Shown piece by piece: positions 53,001 to 61,026 of a stretch of DNA of 64,000 bases (its first letter is position 1; each line of letters opens with the position of its first letter). A program made the position numbers and the translations under genes. The DNA is from Sandaracinaceae bacterium (lineage in GTDB: Bacteria > Myxococcota_A > Polyangia > Polyangiales > Sandaracinaceae), in NCBI GenBank assembly GCA_019637095.1, contig JAHBWG010000008.1:62001-126000 (forward strand). Direction: 5' to 3'. The notes beneath the pieces are model-generated. The model ran no database searches. It was not told where the DNA came from and saw only the letters and a program-made list of their open reading frames with translations.

Positions 53001-53599
53001 AGAAGACCAAGCTCCCCTGGCAGCAGGCCCGCGACCGCGCCGAGAAGCTGAGCGACCGCCTCAAGAGCCGGCTCGACGCGCTGAAGGCGGAGCGCGCCAT
53101 CTCACCCCGCCCGCCGCGGGTGGTCGGCGGCGCCCTCGTCATCCCGCTCGGGCTGCTGAGGAAGCTCGGTGTGGCGCCCCCGGCCGCGAGCGAGCCGCCC
53201 TCGACCGAGGAGACGCCGGACAAGCAGCGCATCGAGCGCCTCGCGATGGACCGCGTGATGGAGGCCGAGCGCGCCCTCGGCCGCGTCCCGAAGGACATCG
53301 GCGCCGAGAAGCGGGGCTACGACATCGAGTCCACCGACCCGGGCACCGGCGACATCTACAAGATCGAGGTGAAGGGTCGCGTGCGGGACGCCGACAACGT
53401 CGTCCTCACGAAGAACGAGATCCTCTGCGCCCTCAACATCCCCGACCGCTTCCGCCTCGCGATCGTGCTCATCGAGGACGACGTCGCCGGCGACCCCGTC
53501 TACGTCACGGACTTCGACTGGGGCCAGCCGGGCTTCGCGCAGACCCACAGCACGTTCCGGCTGGACGTGCTGCTGAAGGCTGGAGGAACGCCACGATGA
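50087..53599 (+). CDS. SNF2-type helicase with DUF3883 C-terminus
   Basis: 1170 residues from ATG at 50087 (GGGAG just upstream; the longer open frame is discarded as it is Arg/Gly noise). Helicase motifs: I DDPGAGKTIMAG near 130, II VCDEAHRMS near 230, III LLMTATPHNG near 268, IV IFTEFRDTLEYLA, V-VI NDAAGEGVNLQRA and LEQRFGRIHRIGQ near 570-610. This is the RapA/HepA-like SNF2 group without DEAD Q-motif. Residues about 1075-1150 are DUF3883: GYDIESTDPGTGDIYKIEVKG has a Glu-x-Lys with upstream Asp, a nuclease-like fold found in defence helicases. Type 3 BREX BrxHII is a comparable SNF2 protein. First gene of the operon; its stop overlaps the next start (ATGA). Confidence 0.93.
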   Translation: MAKLEDLTIGARVRGLTPHGIATIHKVEWFGDQGVQVIFEVDGGHIDQLLLYRDDEPRLSLDAKQRPWSFDADGDSFRLVSEAQRIRLAWQFDPYLAISTSSIDPLPHQISAVYEEMLPRQPMRFLLADDPGAGKTIMAGLLIRELIVRGDLHRCLIVAPGSLTEQWQDELYEKFELEFELLTRDMIDATRNANPFEQKTLLIARLDQLSRNPDIVERLKSAPEWDLIVCDEAHRMSAHYVGGEVKYTKRYRLGQALGELCRNFLLMTATPHNGHEDDFQLFLALLDGDRFEGRFRDGVHTADPSDMMRRLVKEDLYTFESKKLFPERRSYTVQYELSAAEASLYAEVTKYVRNEMNRAERFAKSDQARRVNVGFALMTLQRRLASSPEAILKSITRRRERLESRLREERITLRGAMLASQGPSLTDEDWDEMDEEAPQEEREDIEQQLVDNATAAQTIAELETEIVTLKDLEQIARDVRLSGEDAKWVQLTEVLDDPKMKDEQGHRRKLVIFTEFRDTLEYLADRIRTKIGARDAVVEIHGGISRDDRRRVVHAFMNDPSVVVLVANDAAGEGVNLQRAHLMVNYDLPWNPNRLEQRFGRIHRIGQQDVCHLWNLVAKDTREGDVYHRLLTKLEDEARALQGKVFDVLGQLFQDGRPLRELLVEAIRYGDDPQRKVELDRRIDGAVDHEHIESLLARRALAHDAMDLSKVQEIRADMERARERRLQPHFIHAFFGAAFERLGGKMHRREQGRFEVAHVPQAVRDRDRLIGTGAPVLKRYERVCFDKAHITQQPRAMLVCPGNPLLDCTIDVVLEQYRSLLKQGAVLVDEQDLGDEPRLLFYLEHEVQDGRRLPRGDFQVVSKRLVFVEVARDGAFRDAGIAPYLDYRSVSDAEQAGIAPALDAEWLSDDWEHKAMGFALREIVPGHVDEVRRARLALVDKVEGEVKARLMKEINYWDHRAEQLKVQESAGKKTKLPWQQARDRAEKLSDRLKSRLDALKAERAISPRPPRVVGGALVIPLGLLRKLGVAPPAASEPPSTEETPDKQRIERLAMDRVMEAERALGRVPKDIGAEKRGYDIESTDPGTGDIYKIEVKGRVRDADNVVLTKNEILCALNIPDRFRLAIVLIEDDVAGDPVYVTDFDWGQPGFAQTHSTFRLDVLLKAGGTPR

Positions 53600-54180
53600 A
53601 CTTGCCGAATCTGGACAGCCTGATCGAGGAGATCCGGGCCTATCTCGCAGGCCACGAGCGGCTTCCCCGAGTCGCCGGCTACTGGCACGGCTTCGAGGGC
53701 TGGCTGAAGTTCGAGATCGCGACCGAGCTGGAACGGGCGCACCAGATCCAGCCGTGGACCCGCTCTGGGAGCGGCTGGACCTGGGGCGACATCGGCGTCG
53801 AGTACCGATACCGCCAGGTCAAGAGCGACGACCGGGACGGGAACGAGCCCACGAAGTTGATCGACCTCTGGGTGGGCAACGAACCGACGTACGTCGAGCT
53901 GAAGAACGCGTTCCGGAACGCCAACGCGGGGAAGCAGCTCCGAAGCTGGCGCGCCGACTTCGAGAAGCTGACCATCGTGCTCGAGGGCGACTCGAAGGTG
54001 CGAGGGTATGCGTCGATCCTCGTCGCTGTCGGGCACAACGACCGTGAGTGGTCGGAAGCGATCCAAGCGCTCCGCTCGGATCCGCGGTTCCTGGACTGCG
54101 GAATCGTCTGCGACGCCGAGCCCGAACGGGTCGGACTCGTTCGGCTCGCCGCGCTCCGGCATGAGGTGGTGGCGGAGTGA
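53596..54180 (+). CDS. Small PD-(D/E)XK-like nuclease candidate
   Basis: 194 residues, start overlapping the helicase stop. The core is IGVEYRYR, then KLIDLWVGNEPTYVELKNAF: an Asp at the end of one strand and E-x-K at the next, spaced about ten residues apart, as in PD-(D/E)XK restriction-type nucleases. WLKFEIATELERAHQIQPW near residues 34-52 supplies a preceding helix with Glu. No known restriction family was recognised. It is sandwiched between helicase and HEPN-like gene, both with overlapping starts, so it belongs to the same system, perhaps as the DNA-cutting or a phage-sensing component. Confidence 0.6.
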   Translation: MNLPNLDSLIEEIRAYLAGHERLPRVAGYWHGFEGWLKFEIATELERAHQIQPWTRSGSGWTWGDIGVEYRYRQVKSDDRDGNEPTKLIDLWVGNEPTYVELKNAFRNANAGKQLRSWRADFEKLTIVLEGDSKVRGYASILVAVGHNDREWSEAIQALRSDPRFLDCGIVCDAEPERVGLVRLAALRHEVVAE

Positions 54181-55199
54181 CTCCAACCGCGGTCGAGAAC
54201 GAGCCGACGACATCCTTCAGGGAGCGCTTCCGGGATTTCCAGTACGTCGCCCAGGAGCTTTGCCTGCTCGAGCGCTACAACCGCGCCGCACTGGCGGATC
54301 ATCGGGAGGGCGAGCTTCGGTTGCACTCGTTCCTCGCGCTCACGCTCCTCGCCCTCGAGCGCTTCCTGCGCATGGTCCTCGGGGCGAACGCGACCGACTC
54401 CGACACGCTCCCGAACCTGCTCGAGATGGCGACTGGCGGGAGGAACAAGGTCTTCGAGCTGTCGGATCGGGAGAAGACACTGCGCTTCGTCAACGAGACC
54501 CGGCGCGTGGTCATGCATGGAAAACTCGGTGTCACCGACGAGGCGGAGCACCTCCTGGGCTACCTGCTTCCGCTCTCGTTCGACCTCTACGAGTTCACGA
54601 ACCAGGTCGTCGCCTGCTGGGAACCCTTGAGCGGCGCCGCCCGTCCCGGCGCTCGGGTGTCGTTCACACCACGACATCTTGCGCCGGACGGCCCGAAGGT
54701 CGTGCTCACCCCGATCGAGGAACTGATCTCGCTGAACCGGCACAACAAGACGTACGGACCGCACGACCCGCAAGACGGGCTGCTCATGTTCGCCGAGGGC
54801 GCCCTCTGCATGACCCTGATCGAAGCCGCGGCGCGCCGCTGGGTCGGCGACGGTGTGCTCCCGGCCGATGCGAAGTTCCGCCCCGTGTTGAAGGCGGCCG
54901 CCGCCTCCGGGCTGCGCATCCCCTTCGACGACGCCGACGACGGGATCACGAAGCTCTGCGCGGTGAAGAACACGCTCGTCCACGGCAACTTCGAGCAGGC
55001 CGCACGCGGCGCCGGTGGGCGGGATGTCGCCACCTACTTCAAGGAGCAGTACGCCGGCGAGATCGAGCGGATGTACCGGGTGTGCCTCCACTTCCTGACG
55101 CAGGTTCAGGAGCGTGACGGACAGACCAAGCAGGCGAGCGATGGCTACGTCAGGACTGGCCCATCGAAGAAGACGCGTGGGGGCCGGAAGAAGAAATGA
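54177..55199 (+). CDS. Protein with two HEPN-like motifs, unknown
   Basis: 340 residues, GTG start overlapping the previous stop. Helical throughout. Two R/K-x4-H motifs, typical of HEPN nucleotide-binding or RNase domains, occur in the two halves: ETRRVVMHGKLG (residues about 108-119) and AVKNTLVHGNFE (about 260-272; Lys replaces Arg). Each is followed by a hydrophobic helix (LLGYLLPLSFDLYEF and YFKEQYAGEIERMYRVCL). This suggests a duplicated HEPN fold with one canonical site. The tail is basic (KKTRGGRKKK). HEPN proteins in defence loci act as RNases or abortive-infection effectors. No family was recognised. Confidence 0.6.
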   Translation: MTPTAVENEPTTSFRERFRDFQYVAQELCLLERYNRAALADHREGELRLHSFLALTLLALERFLRMVLGANATDSDTLPNLLEMATGGRNKVFELSDREKTLRFVNETRRVVMHGKLGVTDEAEHLLGYLLPLSFDLYEFTNQVVACWEPLSGAARPGARVSFTPRHLAPDGPKVVLTPIEELISLNRHNKTYGPHDPQDGLLMFAEGALCMTLIEAAARRWVGDGVLPADAKFRPVLKAAAASGLRIPFDDADDGITKLCAVKNTLVHGNFEQAARGAGGRDVATYFKEQYAGEIERMYRVCLHFLTQVQERDGQTKQASDGYVRTGPSKKTRGGRKKK

Positions 55200-55290
55200 C
55201 ACACCGTTCAAAACCCCACGCCCGAGTTATGCACGCGGTCAAAAGTCGGGCATATACGAGCAATCGAGACCTCGCCCCTCGAGGAGCGGC
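55200..55290 (+). promoter_or_regulatory. Possible internal promoter before the first DUF1156 gene
   Basis: The only real gap in the defence operon (91 bp). It is AT-richer than the surroundings, with TTCAAA near 55207, TTATGC, AAAAG and CATATACG near 55251, and ends in GAGGAGC, the ribosome site for the ATG at 55291. No exact consensus is identified; the assignment is from gap and composition only. Confidence 0.3.
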
Positions 55291-58209
55291 ATGAGCGCGG
55301 CGTACCGCAAGAAGCTCATCGAGGTCGCCCTGCCGCTCGACGCGATCAACGCAGCGTCGGCCCGGGAGAAGTCGATCCGGCACGGGCACCCGTCGACGTT
55401 GCACCTCTGGTGGGCGCGGCGGCCGCTGGCGGCGGCGCGCGCGGTGCTGTTCGCCCAGCTCGTCGACGACCCCTCCGCGTGGCCGGAACGGTTCCCGACG
55501 GAGGCGGCGCAGGACAAGGAGCGGCAGCGGCTCTTCGGGATCATCGAGCGGATGGTCCCCTGGGAGGCGTCGAACGATGAGGCGATCCTCAACGAGGCGC
55601 GGCTCGAGATCGCCCGGAGCTGGGCGCGGAGCCATCCGTCCGAGAAGGCCGAGGCGGTGCTCGCCGAGGGCGTGAAGCCGGCGGTCGTGAACGACTACCT
55701 CGCCACGGAGCTGCCCCCCGTCCACGACCCCTTTGCGGGCGGCGGGACCATCCCGCTCGAGGCGCAGCGCCTGGGGCTCCGGGCGATCGCGAGCGACCTC
55801 AATCCGGTCGCGGTGCTGATCAACAAGGCGCTGATCGAGATCCCCCCGCGCTTCGCCGGGATGCCGCCCGTGAACCCCGAGGACCGCGCGAAGCGGGATC
55901 TCAAGACGTGGAAGGGAGCCCAAGGGCTCGCGGCGGACGTCCGCTACTACGGCGCGTGGATACGCGAGCGCGCCAAGGAACGCATCGGGCACCTGTACCC
56001 GGACGTCGAGGTGACCGCGGAGGAGGCGGAGGGGCGGCCCGACCTGCGCGGTCTCGAGGGGAAGAAGCTCACCGTCATCGCCTGGCTCTGGGCACGGACC
56101 GTCGCCAGCCCGGATCCTGCGGCGGGCGGGGCGCACGTGCCGCTGGTGTCCAGCTTCTGGCTCTCCAAGAAGACCGGCAAGAAGACGTGGGTCGAGGTCG
56201 TCGTCGCGCCCGACAAGAGAAGCTACCGCTTCGAGGTTCGGACGGGGACACCTCCGAGTGCCAAGGCGGTCGACGCCGGAACCAAGCTCGGTCGTGGCGC
56301 GAGCTTCGGATGCGTTCTAACCGGCACACCGATTCCCGCCGACCACATCCGGGCCGAGGGACGGGCCGGAAGACTCGGAACGCGGTTGATGGCGATAGTA
56401 GGGGAGGGAAAGCGCCGACGCATCTACGTCGCTCCGCGCCAGGAACACGAGCGGATAGCCCGCGGCGCCAAGCCCAAATGGGTTCCGGACCAGCCGTTCT
56501 ACGAGGACGCCTTGGGCTTTCGAATAGGTGGATACGGACTCAAGACCTGGGGAGACCTGTTCACGCCAAGGCAGTTGGCCGCGCTGAGTACCTTCAGCGC
56601 GCTGATCTCCGAGGCACGAGTTCATGCGCATGCTGACGCAGGCGAGGTCGATGCGGAGGGCAGATCGCCCCATCCCGATAACGGCGGCGAAGGCTCCGCT
56701 GCGTACTCCGACGCCATAGCAACTTATCTGGCCTTTGCACTGGACAAGACCATCGACGGCAGCTCCGTGCAATGCCGGTGGATGGTTCAGCGCGATTCGC
56801 TGTTCAACACCTTTGCAAAGCAAGCGTTTCCCATGACCTGGGACTTCGCGGAAGTAAACGTGCTTGCTGACTGCACGCGTTCTTTTAGTGAGTCTCTAGC
56901 GTGGACCGCTGAGAGCGTCGAAGGAATCGACTGCCGAGCGCAGGTTCTGCCTGGGAAAGCACGTGTGGCGGCCGCGCAGAATGGAGTGGAGCCCGGGGCG
57001 ATTGTCTCGACCGATCCCCCGTACTACGACAACATCGGTTACGCTGATCTCTCGGACTTCTTCTACGTCTGGCTGCGAGAGTGCCTGCGTGAGGTGTTCC
57101 CGTCGGAAACGGCCACAATGTTGGTCCCGAAGGAGACGGAGCTGGTTGCCACGCCTGCACGACATGGCGGCAAGAGAGCCGCGGAGTCCTACTTTATGGA
57201 CGGAATGACAAGGGCCATCAGCTCCGTTCATTCAGCAGGCCGTGCGGACGTCCCAACTACGATTTTCTATGCATTCAAACAGTCTGAGGTTAGCGAGGGC
57301 GGCACAGCCTCTACTGGATGGGAGACGTTTCTGGACGCGGTTGTTAGGGCTGGATTTGCGATAGCCGGAACGTGGCCCATGCATACGGAGCGGGGCGGGA
57401 GGTCCCGGGATCTTGGTTCGAACGCACTAGCGACTTCTGTGGTTCTCGTGTGCAGAGCGCGAGCCGAAGACGCCGCTGCCATCACACGCGGAGACCTTCG
57501 TCGATTTCTGCGGACCGAGCTTTCCCAGGCCCTCCGAGCCCTCCAGCACGCCCACATCGCCCCGGTTGATCTCGCGCAGGCGGCCATCGGCCCGGGCATG
57601 GCGGTCTTCACGCGCCACGCCTGCGTGCTCGAGGCGGACGGCTCCGAGATGTCGGTCCGCGCCGCGCTCCAGCTCATCAACGAGGTGCTCGACGAGCACC
57701 TGACCGAGAGCGAGGCGGACTACGACCCCGACACGCGCTGGGCGATCACGTGGTTCGAGCAGCACGCCTACGACGACGGGGCGTACGGCGACGCGGAGAA
57801 CCTCGCGAAGGCGCGGAACGTGTCGGTGAGCGGCGTGCAGCAGGCGGGGATCGTGAAGAGCGCGGCCGGGAAGGTCCGGATCCTCAAGCGCGAGGAGATG
57901 CGGCCGCTCGACTACGACCCCGCCAAGGACGATCGACCGACCGTCTGGGAGTACACCCAGCACCTGATCCGGAACCTCGAGCACGAGGGCGAGGAGGCGG
58001 CGGCGCGGCTCCTCAAGATGCTCGGGCCGAACGGCGAGGTCGCGCGGGCGCTCGCCTACCGGCTCTACAACGTGTGCGAGCGGAAGAAGTGGGCGGAGGA
58101 GGCGCGCGCGTACAACGGGCTCGTCGTGGCCTGGCCCGAGCTGGAGCGGCTCGCGAGCGACGTGAAGCTCGAGCGCTCGCAGACCTCGCTCTTCGGGGAC
58201 GAGAACTGA
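55291..58209 (+). CDS. DUF1156 DNA methyltransferase A (zinc-ribbon degenerate)
   Basis: 972 residues, ATG with GAGGAG just upstream. N-terminal DUF1156 region: KLIEVALPLDAINAASAREK, HGHPSTLHLWWARRPLAAAR. SAM-binding motif I DPFAGGGTIPLE near 146. Catalytic motif IV DPPYYDNIGYADL near 575, an amino-MTase (N6-adenine or N4-cytosine) site. The order motif I, long middle, DPPY is that of alpha-type enzymes, the middle being the target-recognition part. COG1743 enzymes have a zinc ribbon here: in this copy three of the four Cys seen in the sister gene are lost (SPDPAA for CPNPGC, CVLT for CLVC). A segment of different composition covers residues about 310-745. Relatives act in type 3 BREX (PglXI). 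Confidence 0.9.
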   Translation: MSAAYRKKLIEVALPLDAINAASAREKSIRHGHPSTLHLWWARRPLAAARAVLFAQLVDDPSAWPERFPTEAAQDKERQRLFGIIERMVPWEASNDEAILNEARLEIARSWARSHPSEKAEAVLAEGVKPAVVNDYLATELPPVHDPFAGGGTIPLEAQRLGLRAIASDLNPVAVLINKALIEIPPRFAGMPPVNPEDRAKRDLKTWKGAQGLAADVRYYGAWIRERAKERIGHLYPDVEVTAEEAEGRPDLRGLEGKKLTVIAWLWARTVASPDPAAGGAHVPLVSSFWLSKKTGKKTWVEVVVAPDKRSYRFEVRTGTPPSAKAVDAGTKLGRGASFGCVLTGTPIPADHIRAEGRAGRLGTRLMAIVGEGKRRRIYVAPRQEHERIARGAKPKWVPDQPFYEDALGFRIGGYGLKTWGDLFTPRQLAALSTFSALISEARVHAHADAGEVDAEGRSPHPDNGGEGSAAYSDAIATYLAFALDKTIDGSSVQCRWMVQRDSLFNTFAKQAFPMTWDFAEVNVLADCTRSFSESLAWTAESVEGIDCRAQVLPGKARVAAAQNGVEPGAIVSTDPPYYDNIGYADLSDFFYVWLRECLREVFPSETATMLVPKETELVATPARHGGKRAAESYFMDGMTRAISSVHSAGRADVPTTIFYAFKQSEVSEGGTASTGWETFLDAVVRAGFAIAGTWPMHTERGGRSRDLGSNALATSVVLVCRARAEDAAAITRGDLRRFLRTELSQALRALQHAHIAPVDLAQAAIGPGMAVFTRHACVLEADGSEMSVRAALQLINEVLDEHLTESEADYDPDTRWAITWFEQHAYDDGAYGDAENLAKARNVSVSGVQQAGIVKSAAGKVRILKREEMRPLDYDPAKDDRPTVWEYTQHLIRNLEHEGEEAAARLLKMLGPNGEVARALAYRLYNVCERKKWAEEARAYNGLVVAWPELERLASDVKLERSQTSLFGDEN
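56220..57525 (+). other. Compositionally distinct segment within methyltransferase A
   Basis: From about 56220 to 57525 third codon positions shift strongly from G/C to mixed use (for example GCTGACTGCACGCGTTC, TCTTTTAGTGAGTCTCTAGC near 56860-56910), with lower GC than both flanks, which return to highly G/C-ending codons. The reading frame is uninterrupted. It covers the presumptive target-recognition area and the DPPY motif. Best explained by replacement of the middle of the gene with a divergent allele from another organism. Confidence 0.7.
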
Positions 58210-58213
58210 CCGG

Positions 58214-61024
58214 ATGCTGAAGGGGGTCTCGGCCGGCGCGGTGACGCGCCGCAAGCTCGCGGAGGTCGCCCTCCCGCTCGACGCGATCAACGACGCGGCG
58301 GCGCGCGAGAAGCACCTGCGCATCGGGCACCCCTGCTCGCTCCACATCTGGTGGTCCCGGAAGCCGCTCGCCGCGTGCCGCGCGCTCGTCTTCGCGCAGA
58401 TGGTCGACGACCCCTCGAGTCGCCCGGACCTGTTCCCCACCGAGGAGGCGCAGGCGCGGGAGCGCGCGCGGCTCTTCGAGCTGCTCAGCCAGCTCTCCCG
58501 CTGGGAGAGCCGAGACGACGAGCGCGTCCTCTCGCAAGCCTGGAGCGAGATCCGCCGCGCAGCGGGCGGGGATCCGCCTCCCGTGCTCGACCCGTTCTGC
58601 GGCGGGGGCTCGGTGCCGCTCGAGGCGGCGAGACTCGGGGTCGGGGCCGAAGCTGGCGATCTCAACCCGCTCGCCGCGCTCCTCACCCGCGCGCTCGCCG
58701 AGCTGCCGGGGCGCTTCGCCGACGTCCCGAGCGTCGCTCCCCAAGCCCAGCGTGAGATGGGCGCGGAGGGCGGCGGCCTCAGCGCCGACGTGCGGCACTA
58801 CGCCCGCTGGATTCACGAGCGCGCGGCCGAGAAGCTGGCGCCGCTCTACCCGGCAATGCGTACGCCCCACGGGCTGCTCGCGCCGCACGCGTGGCTCTGG
58901 GCCCGCACCGTCCCCTGCCCGAACCCCGGCTGCGGGGCCGAGACCCCTCTCGCGAGCAAGTTCCTCCTCGCCACGGGGCCACGCAGGAAGGGCGGCCCGG
59001 CCGGCAAGACGTGGGCGCAGCCCGTCGTCGAGGGCACGCGGATCCGCTACGAGGTCCGGCAGGGCAAGGGCACGCCTCCGGCCGCCACCGTGGGCCGCGG
59101 CGGCGCGCGCTGTCTCGTGTGCGGCGGGGCGATCCCGCTCGAGCAGGTGCGCGCGGCCGGCCTCGCGGGGCACCTCGGTGCGCACCTCCTGGCGATCGCC
59201 GTCGACACCCCCGACGGGCGGATTTTCGTCGACGCCGACGCCGAGCAGGAGGAGCGCGCGCTCGGCGTCGTCCCCGAGTGGGCGCCGGAGACGGACCTCC
59301 CCGAGCAGGCCCTCGGCTTCCGGATCCAGCGCTACGGCCTCCGGCAGCATCGCGATCTCTTCACCCCGCGACAGCTCGCCGCGCTCGCGGTCTTCGCCGA
59401 CCTCGCCAAGGAGGTGCGCCCGCGGATCGAGGAGGATGCCCGGCGGGTGCTCCTCCGGGACGACGACCGGCCGGTCCGGGCAGGGGGCAGCGGACCGAAG
59501 GCGTACGCCGAGGCGGTCTCGGTGTTCCTCGCGCTCGCGCTCGGGAAGCTGACCGACTACGCGTCAACCCTGTGCTCGTGGATGCCCGGCCAGGCGAAGC
59601 TCGGGCACACCTTCGTCCGGCAGGCCCTGGCGATGAGCTGGGACTACGCCGAGGGCCATCCCCTCGCCGAGTCGACGGGCGGCTACCTCCGCCAGGCGGA
59701 TCTCATCGCGCGCGTCCTCGACGACGCCACCGTGAGGAGCCGCGCCGCGCGCGTGCTCCAGCACGACGCCAAGCAGCCGCACCCCGGCGTCACGCGCTGC
59801 GTCGTGATCACGGACCCGCCCTACTACGACAACATCGGCTACGCCGACCTGAGCGACTACTTCTACGTGTGGCTCCGCCCGATCCTGCGGGACGTCTACC
59901 CCGACCTCTTCCGCACGGTGCTCACGCCGAAGGAGGACGAGCTGGTCGCCGCGGCCGAGCGCTTCCGCGGGGACCGGGGCAAAGCGAAGACGTTCTTCGA
60001 GCGAGGGCTCGGCGAGGCCTTCGCGCGCATGCGGGACGTGCAGCACCCGGACTATCCGCTCTCGGTCTTCTACGCGTTCAAGCAGAGCGAGACCTCCGAG
60101 GAGGGCGTGGCGTCGACGGGCTGGGAGTCGATGCTCCAGGCGCTCCTCGAGGCGGGCTTCAGCGTCACCGGCACCTGGCCCATGCGGACCGAGTCCACGA
60201 GCCGGCTCCGCAACCTCGGGAGCAACGCGCTCGCCTCGTCGATCGCGCTCATCTGCCGGCCGCGCCCCGACGACGCGCCGCGCGCCACGCGCGCAGAGTT
60301 CCTCTCCGCCCTCCGGGCCGAGTTCCCGGGCGCGATGAAGCGGCTCCAGCAGGGACACGTCGCGCCGGTGGACCTCGCGCAGGCGGCCATCGGGCCGGGG
60401 ATCGCCCTCTTCTCGCACTACCGCGAGGTGCTCGAGGCGGACGGCTCGTCGATGACGGTCCGCTCCGCGCTCGCCCTGATCAACCAGCTCCTCGACGAGC
60501 ACCTGAGCGCGCACGAGGGCGACCTCGACGCCGCCTCGCGCTTCGCCGTGACCTGGTACGAGACCTACGGGTTCGACGCGGCGCCCTTCGGCGACGCGGA
60601 GACGCTCGCCAAGGCGCGGGTGGTCACGGTCGCTTCGGTGGCCGACCTCGGCATCGTCACCGCGAGCGGCGGCAAGGTGCAGCTCGTCCCGCGCGCCGAG
60701 TTGCGCCGGGATCGCCCGCTGGCGGACCAGGCGCCGGCGTGGCTCGGGCTCCAGCGGCTGGCGTACGCGCTCGACGTCGAGGGGGAGCGGGAGGCGGCGG
60801 CGCTGCTCCAGTCGATCGGGTCGCTCCGGCCCACGGTGCGCGCGCTCGCCTATCGCCTCTACGCGAGCGCGGACCGGAAGAAGTGGAACGACGAGGCGCG
60901 CACCTACAACGCGCTCGTGGTGGCGTGGCCCGAGCTGGAGCGGCTGGCGGCCGCCGAGCTGGGGGCGCCCGCGCAGCAGAGCCTACCGACCGGGTCGGAC
61001 GACTCGGCAATCGAGGATGGATAG
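58214..61024 (+). CDS. DUF1156 DNA methyltransferase B (zinc-ribbon intact)
   Basis: 936 residues, starting four bases after MTase A. Same architecture: KLAEVALPLDAINDAAAREK, HPCSLHIWWSRKPLAACR, motif I DPFCGGGSVPLE near 125, zinc ribbon CPNPGCG and CLVCGGAIP near 235-300, motif IV DPPYYDNIGYADL near 534, and the shared C-terminal segment KKWNDEARTYNALVVAWPELERL. Codon use is uniform throughout, unlike MTase A. Two different DUF1156 proteins in tandem imply two recognition sequences, or a heterodimer. Confidence 0.92.
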   Translation: MLKGVSAGAVTRRKLAEVALPLDAINDAAAREKHLRIGHPCSLHIWWSRKPLAACRALVFAQMVDDPSSRPDLFPTEEAQARERARLFELLSQLSRWESRDDERVLSQAWSEIRRAAGGDPPPVLDPFCGGGSVPLEAARLGVGAEAGDLNPLAALLTRALAELPGRFADVPSVAPQAQREMGAEGGGLSADVRHYARWIHERAAEKLAPLYPAMRTPHGLLAPHAWLWARTVPCPNPGCGAETPLASKFLLATGPRRKGGPAGKTWAQPVVEGTRIRYEVRQGKGTPPAATVGRGGARCLVCGGAIPLEQVRAAGLAGHLGAHLLAIAVDTPDGRIFVDADAEQEERALGVVPEWAPETDLPEQALGFRIQRYGLRQHRDLFTPRQLAALAVFADLAKEVRPRIEEDARRVLLRDDDRPVRAGGSGPKAYAEAVSVFLALALGKLTDYASTLCSWMPGQAKLGHTFVRQALAMSWDYAEGHPLAESTGGYLRQADLIARVLDDATVRSRAARVLQHDAKQPHPGVTRCVVITDPPYYDNIGYADLSDYFYVWLRPILRDVYPDLFRTVLTPKEDELVAAAERFRGDRGKAKTFFERGLGEAFARMRDVQHPDYPLSVFYAFKQSETSEEGVASTGWESMLQALLEAGFSVTGTWPMRTESTSRLRNLGSNALASSIALICRPRPDDAPRATRAEFLSALRAEFPGAMKRLQQGHVAPVDLAQAAIGPGIALFSHYREVLEADGSSMTVRSALALINQLLDEHLSAHEGDLDAASRFAVTWYETYGFDAAPFGDAETLAKARVVTVASVADLGIVTASGGKVQLVPRAELRRDRPLADQAPAWLGLQRLAYALDVEGEREAAALLQSIGSLRPTVRALAYRLYASADRKKWNDEARTYNALVVAWPELERLAAAELGAPAQQSLPTGSDDSAIEDG

Positions 61025-61026
61025 CC

